The notes beneath the pieces are model-generated. The model was not told the DNA's origin and did no database searches. It saw only the letters and a program-made list of their open reading frames with translations. The position numbers were made by a program, and so were the translations under genes. From assembly GCA_016783605.1 (NCBI GenBank), contig JADHWG010000004.1, forward strand, positions 1 to 60,061: 60,061 bases of DNA, written 5' to 3'. This stretch comes from Candidatus Omnitrophota bacterium (GTDB lineage Bacteria; Omnitrophota; Gorgyraeia; Tantalellales; Tantalellaceae). The first letter of the stretch is position 1. Every line of letters starts with the position of its first letter. Shown in pieces: positions 48,641 through 57,784 of the stretch.

Positions 48641-49312
48641 ATGAAAAAGGCTGTGGTTTTATTGTCGGGGGGAGTGGATTCGGCGGTTACTCTTTTTATG
48701 GCGATGAGAGAGTATGAGTGTACGGCGCTCGTCTTTGATTACGGACAGAAGGCGCGAGGAGAGTTGATCTCCGCTCAGGAGCTGGCTCGGGCGGCGGGAG
48801 TTCGGATAAGTTTGATCAAGATAGATCTTCCGCGTTGGGGATGCGCTCTTTTGGATAGCGAAGTGGAAATTCCGAAGGGCGAGGATGTGAGCGCGGATGG
48901 AAAAGTGCCGGAGACGTACGTTCCGGCGAGAAACATGATCTTTTTAAGTTTTGCCGTTTCGTTGGCGGAAACCGAAGGCGCTCGGGCTGTTTTTATCGGC
49001 GCGCATCAGCTTGATTATTCAAATTATCCGGATTGCAGGACTGAGTTTTTTGAAAGTTTCAATAATATGATAAAAGTCGGGACAAAGGCGGCCGCCGGCT
49101 CCCAGCCGATTCGGATAATAACACCTGTTATTGATATGACCAAAAAGGAGATCGTCGAACAAGGCGCGCGTCTCGGTGTTCCATTCGAATATACCTGGTC
49201 TTGTTATGACGGAGAGAAAACCCCTTGCGGAGAATGCGAATCATGTTTGTTTCGAGTGGCCGCGTTCAAAGAAGCCGGAGTGAAAGATCCGGCATTAAAG
49301 AATAGAGACTGA
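48641..49312 (+). CDS. queC: 7-cyano-7-deazaguanine synthase
   Basis: QueC converts 7-carboxy-7-deazaguanine to preQ0 with ATP and ammonia. The PP-loop LLSGGVDSAVTL is at residues about 7-18, with VPARNMIFLSFA and a four-cysteine zinc site near the C-terminus (CYDGEKTPCGECESCLF). ATG 48641 (223 residues) replaces the track start in a repeat. The queE start lies 2 nt after its stop, so the two are coupled. Confidence 0.95.
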   Translation: MKKAVVLLSGGVDSAVTLFMAMREYECTALVFDYGQKARGELISAQELARAAGVRISLIKIDLPRWGCALLDSEVEIPKGEDVSADGKVPETYVPARNMIFLSFAVSLAETEGARAVFIGAHQLDYSNYPDCRTEFFESFNNMIKVGTKAAAGSQPIRIITPVIDMTKKEIVEQGARLGVPFEYTWSCYDGEKTPCGECESCLFRVAAFKEAGVKDPALKNRD

Positions 49313-49314
49313 TC

Positions 49315-50001
49315 ATGCAGGCGAAAATTTCAGAGATGTTTTTATCTTATCAGGGAGAAGGGCCGTTTTTGGGAAGTAGGCAATTGTTTATTCGTTTTTA
49401 TGGGTGTAACTTAAATTGCACGTATTGCGATACGATCCTGGAAAGTTATAAATCTTTTTCAAAAGAGGCGCTTTTGGGAAAGATACTGGATTTTGAAGAC
49501 AATTACAACGAACTTACGCTTACCGGCGGAGAGCCTCTTTTGTCCGGAACTTTTTTGTCAGAGTTTTTACCGTTATACGTGAAGCATCAAAAAAAACCTG
49601 TTTATTTGGAAACCAACGGTATTTTGGCAAAGGAAATGAAAAAGATCGTTAAGTATGTCGACATTATCGCCATGGATATTAAACTGCCGTCATCTACCGG
49701 CATGGCGGATGAGGTATGGAAAGGGCATAAAGAATTTATTGATATAGCGAAGGAGAAAGAGCTTATTGTGAAGACGGTTATTACGGACTCAACAACAATT
49801 GATGATGTAAAAAAAATGAGTTCGATAGTAAACGATGCGGATAAAGAATTTATTGTGGTTTTGCAGCCGGTGACCCCGTATAACAACGCGAAAGTTCCTG
49901 ACGAAGAAATGCTCTCTTTGTTCAAGAGGTTTATCATTAAGGAAACGGGTAAGGAAACGATCATTTTGGGGCAAAGCCATAAGTGTTTGGGGATCAGGTA
50001 G
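49315..50001 (+). CDS. queE: 7-carboxy-7-deazaguanine synthase
   Basis: QueE is a radical SAM enzyme of queuosine synthesis. The [4Fe-4S] motif is CNLNCTYC (Cys31, Cys35, Cys38), the SAM-binding TGGEPLL lies further on, and YQGEGPFLG is conserved near the start. Length (228 residues) is typical. It follows queC directly. A GCACGGCATGCC palindrome follows. Confidence 0.95.
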   Translation: MQAKISEMFLSYQGEGPFLGSRQLFIRFYGCNLNCTYCDTILESYKSFSKEALLGKILDFEDNYNELTLTGGEPLLSGTFLSEFLPLYVKHQKKPVYLETNGILAKEMKKIVKYVDIIAMDIKLPSSTGMADEVWKGHKEFIDIAKEKELIVKTVITDSTTIDDVKKMSSIVNDADKEFIVVLQPVTPYNNAKVPDEEMLSLFKRFIIKETGKETIILGQSHKCLGIR

Positions 50002-50010
50002 CGCAAGGTA

Positions 50011-50056
50011 AACAGCTTCGTAAGGGCACGGCATGCCGTGCCCCTACGAAGCTGTT
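50011..50056. repeat. Extended GGCACGGCATGCC palindrome between queE and queF
   Basis: AACAGCTTCGTAAGGGCACG pairs with the complementary CGTGCCCCTACGAAGCTGTT, giving an imperfect palindrome of 46 bp around the usual CACGGCATGCCGTG core, longer than any other copy. It lies between queE and queF and the track takes an ATG in it as the queF start. Confidence 0.85.
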
Positions 50057-50077
50057 AGCGGGGAGTTGCGGAGGAAC

Positions 50078-50470
50078 ATGAGAAAAACTTATAAAAAATT
50101 GCAGGAAAATGTTCGCAAGATTAAGTTTCCCAAGATAGATGTCTGGGAAAACAAATATCAGGATAAAAAGTATCTCGTAAAGTTCAGTACGTCCGAGTTT
50201 ACGTGCATTTGTCCAAAGACATCTCTTCCGGATTTCGCGACGATCTTTGTGGAATATGTCCCGAGAAAAAATTGTATAGAGCTTAAGTCTTTTAAAGAAT
50301 ATTTGGTCGCGTATCGTGGATATGGAATATTTCACGAACATGTGACTAATCGTATTTTGGAAGACATAACGAAAAGTTGTAAACCTTATTATGCGAAAGT
50401 TCGCGGTGAGTTCAATATTCGTGGCGGAATAGCCACAACGGTTGAAGCGGAATATAAAGATGAAAATTAA
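50078..50470 (+). CDS. queF: NADPH-dependent 7-cyano-7-deazaguanine reductase
   Basis: QueF (type I, about 130 residues) reduces preQ0 to preQ1. The catalytic cysteine is Cys45 in CICPKTSLPDFATI, and ELKSFKEYLVAYR is the substrate/NADPH region. ATG 50078 follows GGAGG. The 3' end overlaps lpxL by 11 nt, linking the queuosine and lipid A genes in one transcription unit. Confidence 0.94.
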   Translation: MRKTYKKLQENVRKIKFPKIDVWENKYQDKKYLVKFSTSEFTCICPKTSLPDFATIFVEYVPRKNCIELKSFKEYLVAYRGYGIFHEHVTNRILEDITKSCKPYYAKVRGEFNIRGGIATTVEAEYKDEN

Positions 50471-51359
50471 AACTCGAAGATATCATATTTATTATTGGGC
50501 AAAGTTTTTATTGAGGATCGGGAGTTTAATTCCTTTAAGAGTGAGTCTTCCGATCGCTTCTTTTATAGGCAAAGTGGCTTTTCGAATCTTGCCGAAATAT
50601 CGACAAATCGCCATAGACAATTTGAATATGGTTTATAGCGATGACCGTGCCGGAAACGTAAAAATAGCTGAAAATGTTTTTTCCAATCTTGCAAAGAACG
50701 GCGCGGAGTGGGTTAAACTTTCGGTTATGGATCCTAAGGAATTTGATAAAGTTGTCACTGCTACCGAGGGGCTTGAACGGCTTGATAAGGTTCTTGCCGC
50801 CGGGCGCGGGGCGGTTGTGCTCGGGTTTCATTTCGGGAATTGGGAAATGCTGGGTTTCGCGCTTAGAAGCCGCGGATATCCGGGGGTTTTGGTTGCCCGC
50901 AGGATATATTTTCATAAATATGATAAATTCGTTAATCGTCTTCGAAAGAAGTTTGACGCAAAAGTGATCTATAGAGAAGAGTCGCCGAAAAGAATGCTGC
51001 GTGAATTAAAATCGGGAGGAATATTGGGGATTCTTGCCGATCAGGATATCGATAGTGTTGGCGGCACTTTTGTTGATTTTTTCTCGAAGAAAGCGTATAC
51101 ACCGCAGGCGCCGGTAAAGATAGCGATGGCCGCGAAAACACAGATCGTTCCGATCTTTATTGTTCGAAAGAAAGATAATACGCATAAATTGGTGGTCGAA
51201 GACGTGATCGATGTCGCCGGATGCGAGAATACGGAAGAAAATGTGACTCGTTTTACGCAAAGTTGGACAAGTCTTTTGGAAAAATATGTCAGGAAATATC
51301 CGGAACAATGGGTGTGGATGCATCGGCGCTGGAAAACCGTTTCTTCCGAAAAAAAGTAA
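50460..51359 (+). CDS. lpxL: LpxL-type lipid A acyltransferase
   Basis: The protein (299 residues) is an LPLAT acyltransferase with the catalytic HFGNWE motif, a following GVLVARRIYFH segment, ILADQDIDSVGG and WVWMHRRWK at the end. It transfers a secondary acyl chain to lipid A at the inner membrane. ATG 50460 is chosen over the track's TTG. It is a single-domain paralogue of the first half of the 22569-24524 fusion, so two secondary acyltransferases may act on different positions. lptC-like and lptB genes follow. Confidence 0.92.
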   Translation: MKIKTRRYHIYYWAKFLLRIGSLIPLRVSLPIASFIGKVAFRILPKYRQIAIDNLNMVYSDDRAGNVKIAENVFSNLAKNGAEWVKLSVMDPKEFDKVVTATEGLERLDKVLAAGRGAVVLGFHFGNWEMLGFALRSRGYPGVLVARRIYFHKYDKFVNRLRKKFDAKVIYREESPKRMLRELKSGGILGILADQDIDSVGGTFVDFFSKKAYTPQAPVKIAMAAKTQIVPIFIVRKKDNTHKLVVEDVIDVAGCENTEENVTRFTQSWTSLLEKYVRKYPEQWVWMHRRWKTVSSEKK

Positions 51360-51390
51360 AAAAAAACCGGTTTACGGAAAGAGGGGATCT

Positions 51391-52287
51391 GTGGTAAGAG
51401 GTATTATAAGATGGTTGATATTCGCGATCATTATTGCGGTTATTACGGGAGTGGTTTTAAAACGGTGGAATGAGAAGCCCGAGGGGCATTCTAAAACGGC
51501 AAGTTTGAATAAACCGTCCGCCGGTGAGGAAATAGAACAGACGGTTAGGGCTTTTTCGATAGACGGTCGAAGTTCCGGAGGAGCGGATAAATGGAACCTT
51601 ACGGGAGAATCCGCGGAAATAAAAGAAGACGAAATACATCTCTATAATCTCATAGCGAATGTGTATGGAGAAAAAGCGGCGGGGGAGATCACTTCCGATA
51701 AAGGAATATATCGAAAATCGGACGGAGAAGTGGAGTTGTTGGGAAACGTAGAGGTGGTTTCGGACGATGGGACTACGCTTGAAACCGACCGTGCCGTTTG
51801 GTCACAGTTGAAAAAGGAAGTGGAGACTGACAGTCTTGTTCGTATTACCCGAGAGGGGATGACCGCTGTCGGAACGGGAGGAATCGCCAATTCCGACAAA
51901 AAAATTGCCATACTTAAAAAGGACGTAACCGTCACTATGGAACCGGCAACAGTGGTTGATTGCGACGGGATCTTAGAGGTTGACTATGATAACAATACCG
52001 CTGTCTTTTTCGATAACGTGCGGATAAAGGATAAAGAGGGGATGCTTTTCGCGGATAAGCTTACGATATTTTTTGATCCGGAAACACAAGAAGTTGTTAG
52101 AGGAGAAGCGGAAGGGAATGTGAAAATAAAAAAAGGAAAAAGCTATACAATGAGCGAGAAAGCCGTTTTTACCGAAAGCACGAAACACGCGGAACTTTTG
52201 GGCCGTCCGAGAGTTGTTATCGATCCTGAAGAGTTGGCGGAGCTTGAAAAACAGGAAAACAGTGAGTTTGATACGGAAAAGTTTTAA
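51391..52287 (+). CDS. lptC: LptC-like LPS transport protein with two OstA-like segments
   Basis: One N-terminal transmembrane helix (IIRWLIFAIIIAVITGVVLK) anchors a periplasmic beta-jellyroll. The first segment (WNLTGESAEI, ITSDKGIYRKSDGEVELLGN) is LptC-like, and a second segment (MTAVGTGGIANSDKKIAILK, FFDNVRIKDKEGM) looks like a second OstA/LptA unit. At 298 residues it is longer than LptC (about 190). GTG 51391, after GAGGGG, replaces the track start, which lies in lpxL. It likely bridges LptB2FG to the outer membrane. lptB follows. Confidence 0.85.
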   Translation: MVRGIIRWLIFAIIIAVITGVVLKRWNEKPEGHSKTASLNKPSAGEEIEQTVRAFSIDGRSSGGADKWNLTGESAEIKEDEIHLYNLIANVYGEKAAGEITSDKGIYRKSDGEVELLGNVEVVSDDGTTLETDRAVWSQLKKEVETDSLVRITREGMTAVGTGGIANSDKKIAILKKDVTVTMEPATVVDCDGILEVDYDNNTAVFFDNVRIKDKEGMLFADKLTIFFDPETQEVVRGEAEGNVKIKKGKSYTMSEKAVFTESTKHAELLGRPRVVIDPEELAELEKQENSEFDTEKF

Positions 52288-52313
52288 TACCGGATTAAAA
52301 GATAGGGGAGAAG

Positions 52314-53036
52314 ATGCATCTATTGGAAACCAGGGATCTGGTCAAAAGATATGGCGGAAGAGATGTTGTCAAAGGTATGAGCATTAATGTTCATAGAGGT
52401 GAAGTTGTCGGATTGTTGGGTCCGAACGGCGCCGGGAAGACGACGACGTTCTATATGGTTACCGGTATTATCGCTCCGGATTCCGGACGCATTATTTTTG
52501 ATAAGAAAGACATTACGAAACTGCCGATATGTCAGAGGGCGCGTTCAGGTATAGGGTATCTTTCGCAGGAACCGTCTATTTTTCGAAAACTTACGGTCGA
52601 AGAAAACATTATGGCGATCATGGAAACTCTTGGGTTCCCGAGAAGGGAAAGAGTGAGACAGTTAGATAATTTGCTGAATCAGCTGAAAATCGCGCATTTG
52701 CGCAAAAGTAAGGCCTATACATTGTCAGGTGGAGAAAGACGCCGGCTTGAAATAACACGAACATTGGTTACCAACCCAATGTTCATATTGCTGGATGAAC
52801 CTTTTAGCGGAATAGACCCTATCGCGGTTTTTGATTGTCAGGAGGTTATAAGAGAGCTAAAAGAGATGGGACTGGGAATTCTGCTCACGGATCATAATGT
52901 TAGAGAAACGCTTACCATTACCGACAGGTCCTATATAATGTATGAAGGTCAAATACTGATCTCCGGATCGCAGGAAAAACTAATAAACGATCCGAAAGCG
53001 AGAGAGATATACCTGGGAGAGAGGTTTAGCATGTGA
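52314..53036 (+). CDS. lptB: LPS export ABC transporter ATP-binding protein LptB
   Basis: LptB powers extraction of LPS from the inner membrane. Walker A is GPNGAGKTTT, the signature LSGGERRRLEI, Walker B ILLDEPF, the switch histidine lies in LLTDHNVRETL and the Q-loop is SQEPSIF. The protein (240 residues) matches the LptB size. lptF and lptG are not in the window. A strong hairpin just after it may terminate transcription. Confidence 0.95.
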   Translation: MHLLETRDLVKRYGGRDVVKGMSINVHRGEVVGLLGPNGAGKTTTFYMVTGIIAPDSGRIIFDKKDITKLPICQRARSGIGYLSQEPSIFRKLTVEENIMAIMETLGFPRRERVRQLDNLLNQLKIAHLRKSKAYTLSGGERRRLEITRTLVTNPMFILLDEPFSGIDPIAVFDCQEVIRELKEMGLGILLTDHNVRETLTITDRSYIMYEGQILISGSQEKLINDPKAREIYLGERFSM

Positions 53037-53474
53037 ATGAGACTTGCCTTTCCCGCTTCGCAAAGCGAAGCGGGAAAGGCATAGCCGAATTCATCCCCGC
53101 AAGCTCTAAGCGGGGATCTAGTGCCGAGTGCCCTTGCAGTTTGAGTTCAAAACACCCTACGAGGTTGCAATGACAGCGTCACGCTTATGTTTATTGGTTT
53201 TTGTTATTTTTGTATTGTAGATTCCCGCGTTCCAGACTGTGTCAAAAGTGGAATTTTGCAGTTTCTTTTTAAAATTTACTCCACTTTATGCTATAGATCC
53301 CCGCGTTCCCGGCAAAGCCGGACAAGCGCGAGGATGACAATTTTTTTCAGTCGTTTTTGTGGAAGTGACTCTCCACTTTAGAAAGTGCCGCCGACTTTTG
53401 ACGCAGTCTGTTCGCGGGAATGACAAAAAGGGCGCGGGAATGGCAAGGAGGGGTGTCGCTAACTTTAATATCTA
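53037..53474. repeat. Intergenic region with nested repeats and a MITE
   Basis: No gene is present. A perfect hairpin with 16-bp arms (GCCTTTCCCGCTTCGC) lies at 53046-53080. A REP (GATTCCCGCGTTC...TTCGCGGGAATGAC) is split by a 178-bp element (53233-53410) with 16-bp near-perfect terminal repeats CAGACTGTGTCAAAAG and a 3-bp duplication TTC. That element itself contains another REP (GATCCCCGCGTT...CGCGAGGATGACA). So the repeats are nested in layers. Confidence 0.82.
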
Positions 53475-53503
53475 TTGAAAATGGCAACGCTTAGTGGTAT
53501 ATT
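53475..53503 (+). promoter_or_regulatory. Probable hpf promoter
   Basis: TTGAAA is followed by a 17-bp spacer and TATATT with a TG extended -10 (TGGTATATT). It lies about 70 nt upstream of the hpf start and points to it. hpf is often under stress or stationary-phase control, and this could be a sigma70-like promoter for the hpf-tig-clpP unit. Confidence 0.55.
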
Positions 53504-53571
53504 ATTGTTTTTTTGGACGAGGCGGGATGTAGAGGGAAGTTCTTTTTGAGTATATGGAAAAGGGGTTCGAT

Positions 53572-54114
53572 ATGGATATTATTCTTACCGGTAGAAATTT
53601 TGGTCTGGATGAAAGTTTGAAAGAATATCTCATCAAGAAAATAAACAGACTGGGCAAGACTTATGAAGGGATTTATCGATGTGAAGTCATTCTGGAAGAA
53701 GAAAAGCTAAGAAAAAACGCGGAAATCATCCTGCATCTCAAACGAAACAAGCTGGTGGTGAAAGAAAGTTCCGATGATATTTATGGGTCGATCGATGCCG
53801 CGGTTCACAAATTAAAAACACAACTTAGGAAACTTCACGGAAAAATGTCTTCTAAAAGGCGTTCTGTTGGTGTTTTGGATAAGATGGTTTCAGGTTTTAC
53901 TGATCCTGAAAATAACGTCTCCGAAGATGAAAAAGGGCAAATTATTCAAATGAACGTTTTTGCGGATAAACCGATGCTTCCGGAAGAAGCGAAACTTGAA
54001 TTGAAACTTATGGATAAAAGTTTCATTATGTTCAAGAATGCCTCCACGGGTGAAGCGAATGTGTTATACAAGAGAAGTGACGGAAATCACGGGTTGATAG
54101 AACCTGATTTCTAA
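53572..54114 (+). CDS. hpf: Ribosome hibernation promoting factor, long form
   Basis: The N-terminal S30AE domain (DIILTGRNFGLDESLKEYLI) binds the 30S decoding site, and the C-terminal domain (QMNVFADKPMLPEEAKLELK, SFIMFKNASTGEANVLYKR) dimerises ribosomes to 100S. The presence of both makes it the long form. ATG 53572, after GGGG, gives 181 residues; the track starts 18 nt upstream. It precedes tig and clpP, a protein quality-control set. Confidence 0.93.
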   Translation: MDIILTGRNFGLDESLKEYLIKKINRLGKTYEGIYRCEVILEEEKLRKNAEIILHLKRNKLVVKESSDDIYGSIDAAVHKLKTQLRKLHGKMSSKRRSVGVLDKMVSGFTDPENNVSEDEKGQIIQMNVFADKPMLPEEAKLELKLMDKSFIMFKNASTGEANVLYKRSDGNHGLIEPDF

Positions 54115-54169
54115 AAATGATGAGTTTAAAACAGAAAAATCCAAACGGATAGGGAAAAGGCGAAATAAA

Positions 54170-55441
54170 ATGAAAAGTAAAGTGAAAAAATTAGAAGGAA
54201 CAGCTAAGCAGTTTGATGTTGAAATGCCGAAAAACGCGGTGGATGAAACATTTAAAGAAGTGCTTGCGGATATACAGAAAAGCGCAACCCTTCCCGGGTT
54301 TAGAAAAGGTAAAGTTCCATTGGATATGGTACAAAAAAAATATGCCGACGACGCTGATAGCGAATTAAAACGTAGATTAATTCCCCGGGCGTATCAAGCG
54401 GCTTTAAAGACGCACGATGTGACCCCGGTCGGTTATCCGGAAGTTTGGGATGTGAATGTTTCTGAAAAGGGTCTCGCGTTCAAAGCGAAAGTGGACGCGT
54501 ATCCCAAGATTGATCTGGGTAGATACACGGCGCTCGCAGTCAATATTTCAAAGATCAGCGTTACGGATAAAGAGGTTGATGAAGTGATGGAGCGTTTCCG
54601 GAACCTGCAGGCGGATTTTACGGATACTGAAGGACCTCTCAAGAAGGGTGACTTCGCGATAGCGAATGTTGAAACTTTTGCCGATGGAAAAGCGATATCC
54701 AAGGAACGTGAAAATATGTGGATAGAAGTTTCCAAAGAAGCGTCTCTTCTCGGAATGGGCGAAAAACTGGAAGGCGCGAAAAAAGGTGATAAAAAGGAAA
54801 TAAAGGTGACGCTTCCGGAGAAATATCCGGACGAGAAATATGCCGGAAAAGAGGCATTGTTTAAGGTTGAGATCAAAGAAACCAAACAGAAAAAATTGCC
54901 TGAACTTAATGACGAGTTCGCGGTTAGAATAGGTTCGGCTACGATGCCAGACGCGCGGGAAGAAGTTAAAAAGCAATTGTTGGAGAGAAAAGAGGCGGAT
55001 CTCAAGGTCTCCATGAAAAATCAGATAATGGAGCAGTTATTAAAAAAACACAAATTCGATCTGCCGGTTTCGATGGTGCATCGGCAGTTAAAAGTTTTAT
55101 TGGAACGGGCGGAAGAAGAGCTTAAGTCGAAAGGTGTGGACGAAAAAGTGATAGAGGAGCATAAGGAAAAGCTCAAAAAAAGTCTAACAGTGGAAGCTGA
55201 GAATAAGGTAAAACTGTATTTCATTTTGGATAAAATAGCCGGGATCGAAAAGATCAGCGTGTCCGTCGAAGACGTTGATAACTGGATCAAGGTTCTGGCA
55301 GGGTCGTATCAAAAACCGTTCGAAGAAGTGAAAAAATATTACCAGGAACATGATCTCCTCGGCGGTCTGCAGGAACAGCTCAGAGAAGAAAAAACTTTGG
55401 ATTTTATTTTGGAAAAAGCGGAAACTATTTCAAAGAAGTAG
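54170..55441 (+). CDS. tig: Trigger factor
   Basis: Trigger factor is the ribosome-bound chaperone and peptidyl-prolyl isomerase. The ribosome-binding signature LPGFRKGKVP is near residue 45, the PPIase-like domain occupies the middle (KKGDFAIANVETFADG, AGKEALFKVEIKE) and the C-terminal helical arms follow. 423 residues is standard. clpP follows after about 60 nt, the usual neighbour of tig. Confidence 0.95.
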   Translation: MKSKVKKLEGTAKQFDVEMPKNAVDETFKEVLADIQKSATLPGFRKGKVPLDMVQKKYADDADSELKRRLIPRAYQAALKTHDVTPVGYPEVWDVNVSEKGLAFKAKVDAYPKIDLGRYTALAVNISKISVTDKEVDEVMERFRNLQADFTDTEGPLKKGDFAIANVETFADGKAISKERENMWIEVSKEASLLGMGEKLEGAKKGDKKEIKVTLPEKYPDEKYAGKEALFKVEIKETKQKKLPELNDEFAVRIGSATMPDAREEVKKQLLERKEADLKVSMKNQIMEQLLKKHKFDLPVSMVHRQLKVLLERAEEELKSKGVDEKVIEEHKEKLKKSLTVEAENKVKLYFILDKIAGIEKISVSVEDVDNWIKVLAGSYQKPFEEVKKYYQEHDLLGGLQEQLREEKTLDFILEKAETISKK

Positions 55442-55504
55442 AGGCGAGGCTTGCCTGTTCCTATATGGGCGTCTATCCCCTACAACTAAAAGGAGGGAAC
55501 ACTT

Positions 55505-56098
55505 ATGAGCATAATACCTATGGTGATCGAAAAAGAAGGAAGACTGGAGAGGGCGTATGATATTTATTCGCGTCTTTTGAAAGATCGTATTATTTTCATA
55601 GGTTCTCCCATAGACGATAATGTGGCGAATATTGTTGTGGCGGAACTTTTATATTTGCAGATGGAAGATCCCGATAAGGATATCAATGTCTATATCAATA
55701 CTCCCGGAGGAAGTGTTACGAGCGGATTATCCATTTATGATACAATGCAGTTTGTTAAACCGGACGTCAATACATATTGTTTGGGCCAGGCTTCCAGTAT
55801 GGGCGCGGTTCTTCTTGCCGCCGGGACAAAAGGAAAACGTCACGCGCTTCCGTATTCGAGAATAATGGTTCACCAGCCTTGGGGTGGAGTTCAAGGCGCG
55901 GCGGCCGATATACACATTCAGGCGAAAGAAATACTCAGGTTAAGAGATATGTTGGAAGGGATCCTTGTAAAACATACCGGTCAAACTTCCGAACGTATAA
56001 AAGCGGATACGGACAGAGACTTTTTTATGAGCGCGGAAGAGGCGCAAGAATACGGTATTGTGGATAATGTCGTTACAAAAATTTCTCGGAAGAAATAA
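55505..56098 (+). CDS. clpP: ATP-dependent Clp protease proteolytic subunit
   Basis: ClpP is the serine protease core of ClpXP/ClpAP. The catalytic triad is visible as Ser98 (GQASSMGA), His123 (MVHQPWGG) and Asp in [15 protein letters not shown]. The AGGAGG ribosome binding site is strong. Length (197 residues) is usual. clpX is not downstream; a CCCCCC hairpin and palindromes follow, so clpX lies elsewhere. Confidence 0.96.
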   Translation: MSIIPMVIEKEGRLERAYDIYSRLLKDRIIFIGSPIDDNVANIVVAELLYLQMEDPDKDINVYINTPGGSVTSGLSIYDTMQFVKPDVNTYCLGQASSMGAVLLAAGTKGKRHALPYSRIMVHQPWGGVQGAAADIHIQAKEILRLRDMLEGILVKHTGQTSERIKADTDRDFFMSAEEAQEYGIVDNVVTKISRKK

Positions 56099-56421
56099 AA
56101 TTATAGAAATCCCCCCTAACCCCCCTTTAAAAAAAGGGGGGGGAATGGTCATTTAATATAGCGTAGGGGCGGGCCTTGCGTCCGCGGGGATGACAATGTT
56201 TTTAATTCTACCTACTCTGGTGGAATTGATGGTCAAACGTAGGGTGTGCATTGTCACAATTTAGGTAACCGTCTATAATTGGACCAACATATAATGGTTA
56301 TCAATGATGATGGGGATAAAAGGGCCGGGCAGGCCCGGCCCCTACGATTTGTTGGGCATGTTTTATATTATTCGTAGGGACAAGGCCTGCCTTGTCCGAT
56401 TAAGTGAAGAGGAGACAAACA
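56099..56421. repeat. Intergenic region with palindromes before the aminotransferase gene
   Basis: A CCCCCCTTTAAAAAAAGGGG hairpin (about 56120-56143), which could end clpP transcription, is followed by partial and complete palindromes: GTAGGGGCGGGCCTTGCG (56163-56185), GGGCCGGGCAGGCCCGGCCC (56325-56347) and GTAGGGACAAGGCCTGCC (56372-56399). No gene or clear promoter is seen. Confidence 0.75.
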
Positions 56422-57552
56422 ATGAGAAAGTACAGATTAATGGCTCCGGGTCCGACACCGGTTCCGGAAAAGGTGCTTTTAAGGATGGCGGATACGTTAA
56501 TTCATCACAGAACTCCGCAATTTCAAGCCGTATTAAAAGATGTGAACAAAAAACTGAAAAAAGTTTTTAAAACAGAGAACCCAGTGTTCATCTTCGCCTC
56601 AAGCGGTACGGGAGCTATGGAAACTTCCGTTATTAATCTTCTTTCAAAAGGGGATACGGCTCTTGTGATTAGTGGCGGCAAGTTCGGCGAACGGTTCGGA
56701 GAAATTTGTGAGGCGTATGGAGTTCGGACGGTAAATTATGACGTTGTTTGGGGTGAGGCGGCCAGCGCGGATGTCGTAAGAGACCTGTTAAAGAAGAATC
56801 CTGAGATAAAAGCGGTGTTCGGCACTTTATGCGAGACCTCAACCGGGGTTGTAAACGATATTGAAAAAATAGCGAAAGTTGTTGCCGAAACGCCGGCCGT
56901 ATTTGTTGTGGACGCGATAAGCGGATTGCTCGCGGACGAACTTAAAACGGATGTGTGGGGAGTGGATGTCGCGATCGGCGGTTCTCAAAAAGGGTTTATG
57001 CTTCCGCCGGGACTTTCGTTTTTAACTCTTAGCGCCAAAGCGCGAAAACTTATTGAAAGTTCGGACCTGCCGAAATATTATTTCGACTTGAAGGCGGCTC
57101 TAAAATCTCATGCTAAAGACGATACGCCGTGGACGCCGGCGGTCTCGCTCATTATGGGACTGGATACGATTTTGGATATGATATTGGAAAAAGGATTGGA
57201 TAATGCTCTTTCGTATCACGCTCGTTTGGCCGCGGCAACGCGCGCGGGAGTGGAAAATATGGGATTGGAACTTTTCGCGAAGGCTCCATCAAACGCGGTT
57301 ACGGCGGTAAAGGTTCCCGAAGGAATTGACGGCGCGGCGTTTGTCAAAAAAATGAGGGATGAACAAAAAATTACAGTTGCCGGAGGTCAGGCAGAGCTTA
57401 AAGGCAAGATCTTCAGGTTAGCTCATTTGGGCTATACCGATGAGTTTGATACGATATCCGCTTTGAGCGCCGCGAGTATTGTGCTTAAACAGTTGGGATG
57501 TGACGTCGAATTCGGTAAAGGCGCCGCAAAAGCGGAAGAAATGTTTATGTAG
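56422..57552 (+). CDS. Class V aminotransferase (alanine-glyoxylate/serine-pyruvate type, probable phosphoserine route)
   Basis: This PLP enzyme of 376 residues begins APGPTPVPEKVLLRM, with the HHRTPQF motif and SSGTGAMETSV. The PLP lysine is in GGSQKGFMLPPG. It belongs to the serine-pyruvate/alanine-glyoxylate family rather than classical SerC. Its partner serA follows, and in several anaerobes such an enzyme serves as the phosphoserine or serine aminotransferase, which is the likely role here. ATG 56422 follows GAGGAG. A GTAGGGGCACATTG palindrome begins in its stop codon. Confidence 0.88.
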   Translation: MRKYRLMAPGPTPVPEKVLLRMADTLIHHRTPQFQAVLKDVNKKLKKVFKTENPVFIFASSGTGAMETSVINLLSKGDTALVISGGKFGERFGEICEAYGVRTVNYDVVWGEAASADVVRDLLKKNPEIKAVFGTLCETSTGVVNDIEKIAKVVAETPAVFVVDAISGLLADELKTDVWGVDVAIGGSQKGFMLPPGLSFLTLSAKARKLIESSDLPKYYFDLKAALKSHAKDDTPWTPAVSLIMGLDTILDMILEKGLDNALSYHARLAAATRAGVENMGLELFAKAPSNAVTAVKVPEGIDGAAFVKKMRDEQKITVAGGQAELKGKIFRLAHLGYTDEFDTISALSAASIVLKQLGCDVEFGKGAAKAEEMFM

Positions 57553-57711
57553 GGGCACATTGCATGTGCCCGCTTATGAATCGCCGCCAGATTCTATTGT
57601 GAGGGCACGGCATGCCGTGCCCCTACGATAGAGTGAAGCCCGTTGGTGGGGTGAATGGTTTTTGGAGAATGGTCGTTGGTTGTTCGTAGGGGCACATTGC
57701 ATGTGCCCGAT
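57549..57711. repeat. Three GTAGGG-type palindromes
   Basis: GTAGGGGCACATTGCATG (57549-57575), AGGGCACGGCATGCCGTG (57600-57627) and GTAGGGGCACATTGCATG (57685-57711) lie in the aminotransferase-serA spacer, followed by a short AACGAGCCAACGAACTAACG repeat. Two of the three share the CACATTGCATGTG core. Confidence 0.86.
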
Positions 57712-57784
57712 GGTTGCTTGAACGGGGCGAATAACAATCAACGAGCCAACGAACTAACGAGCCAACGAAAAAAGGGAGAATGAC

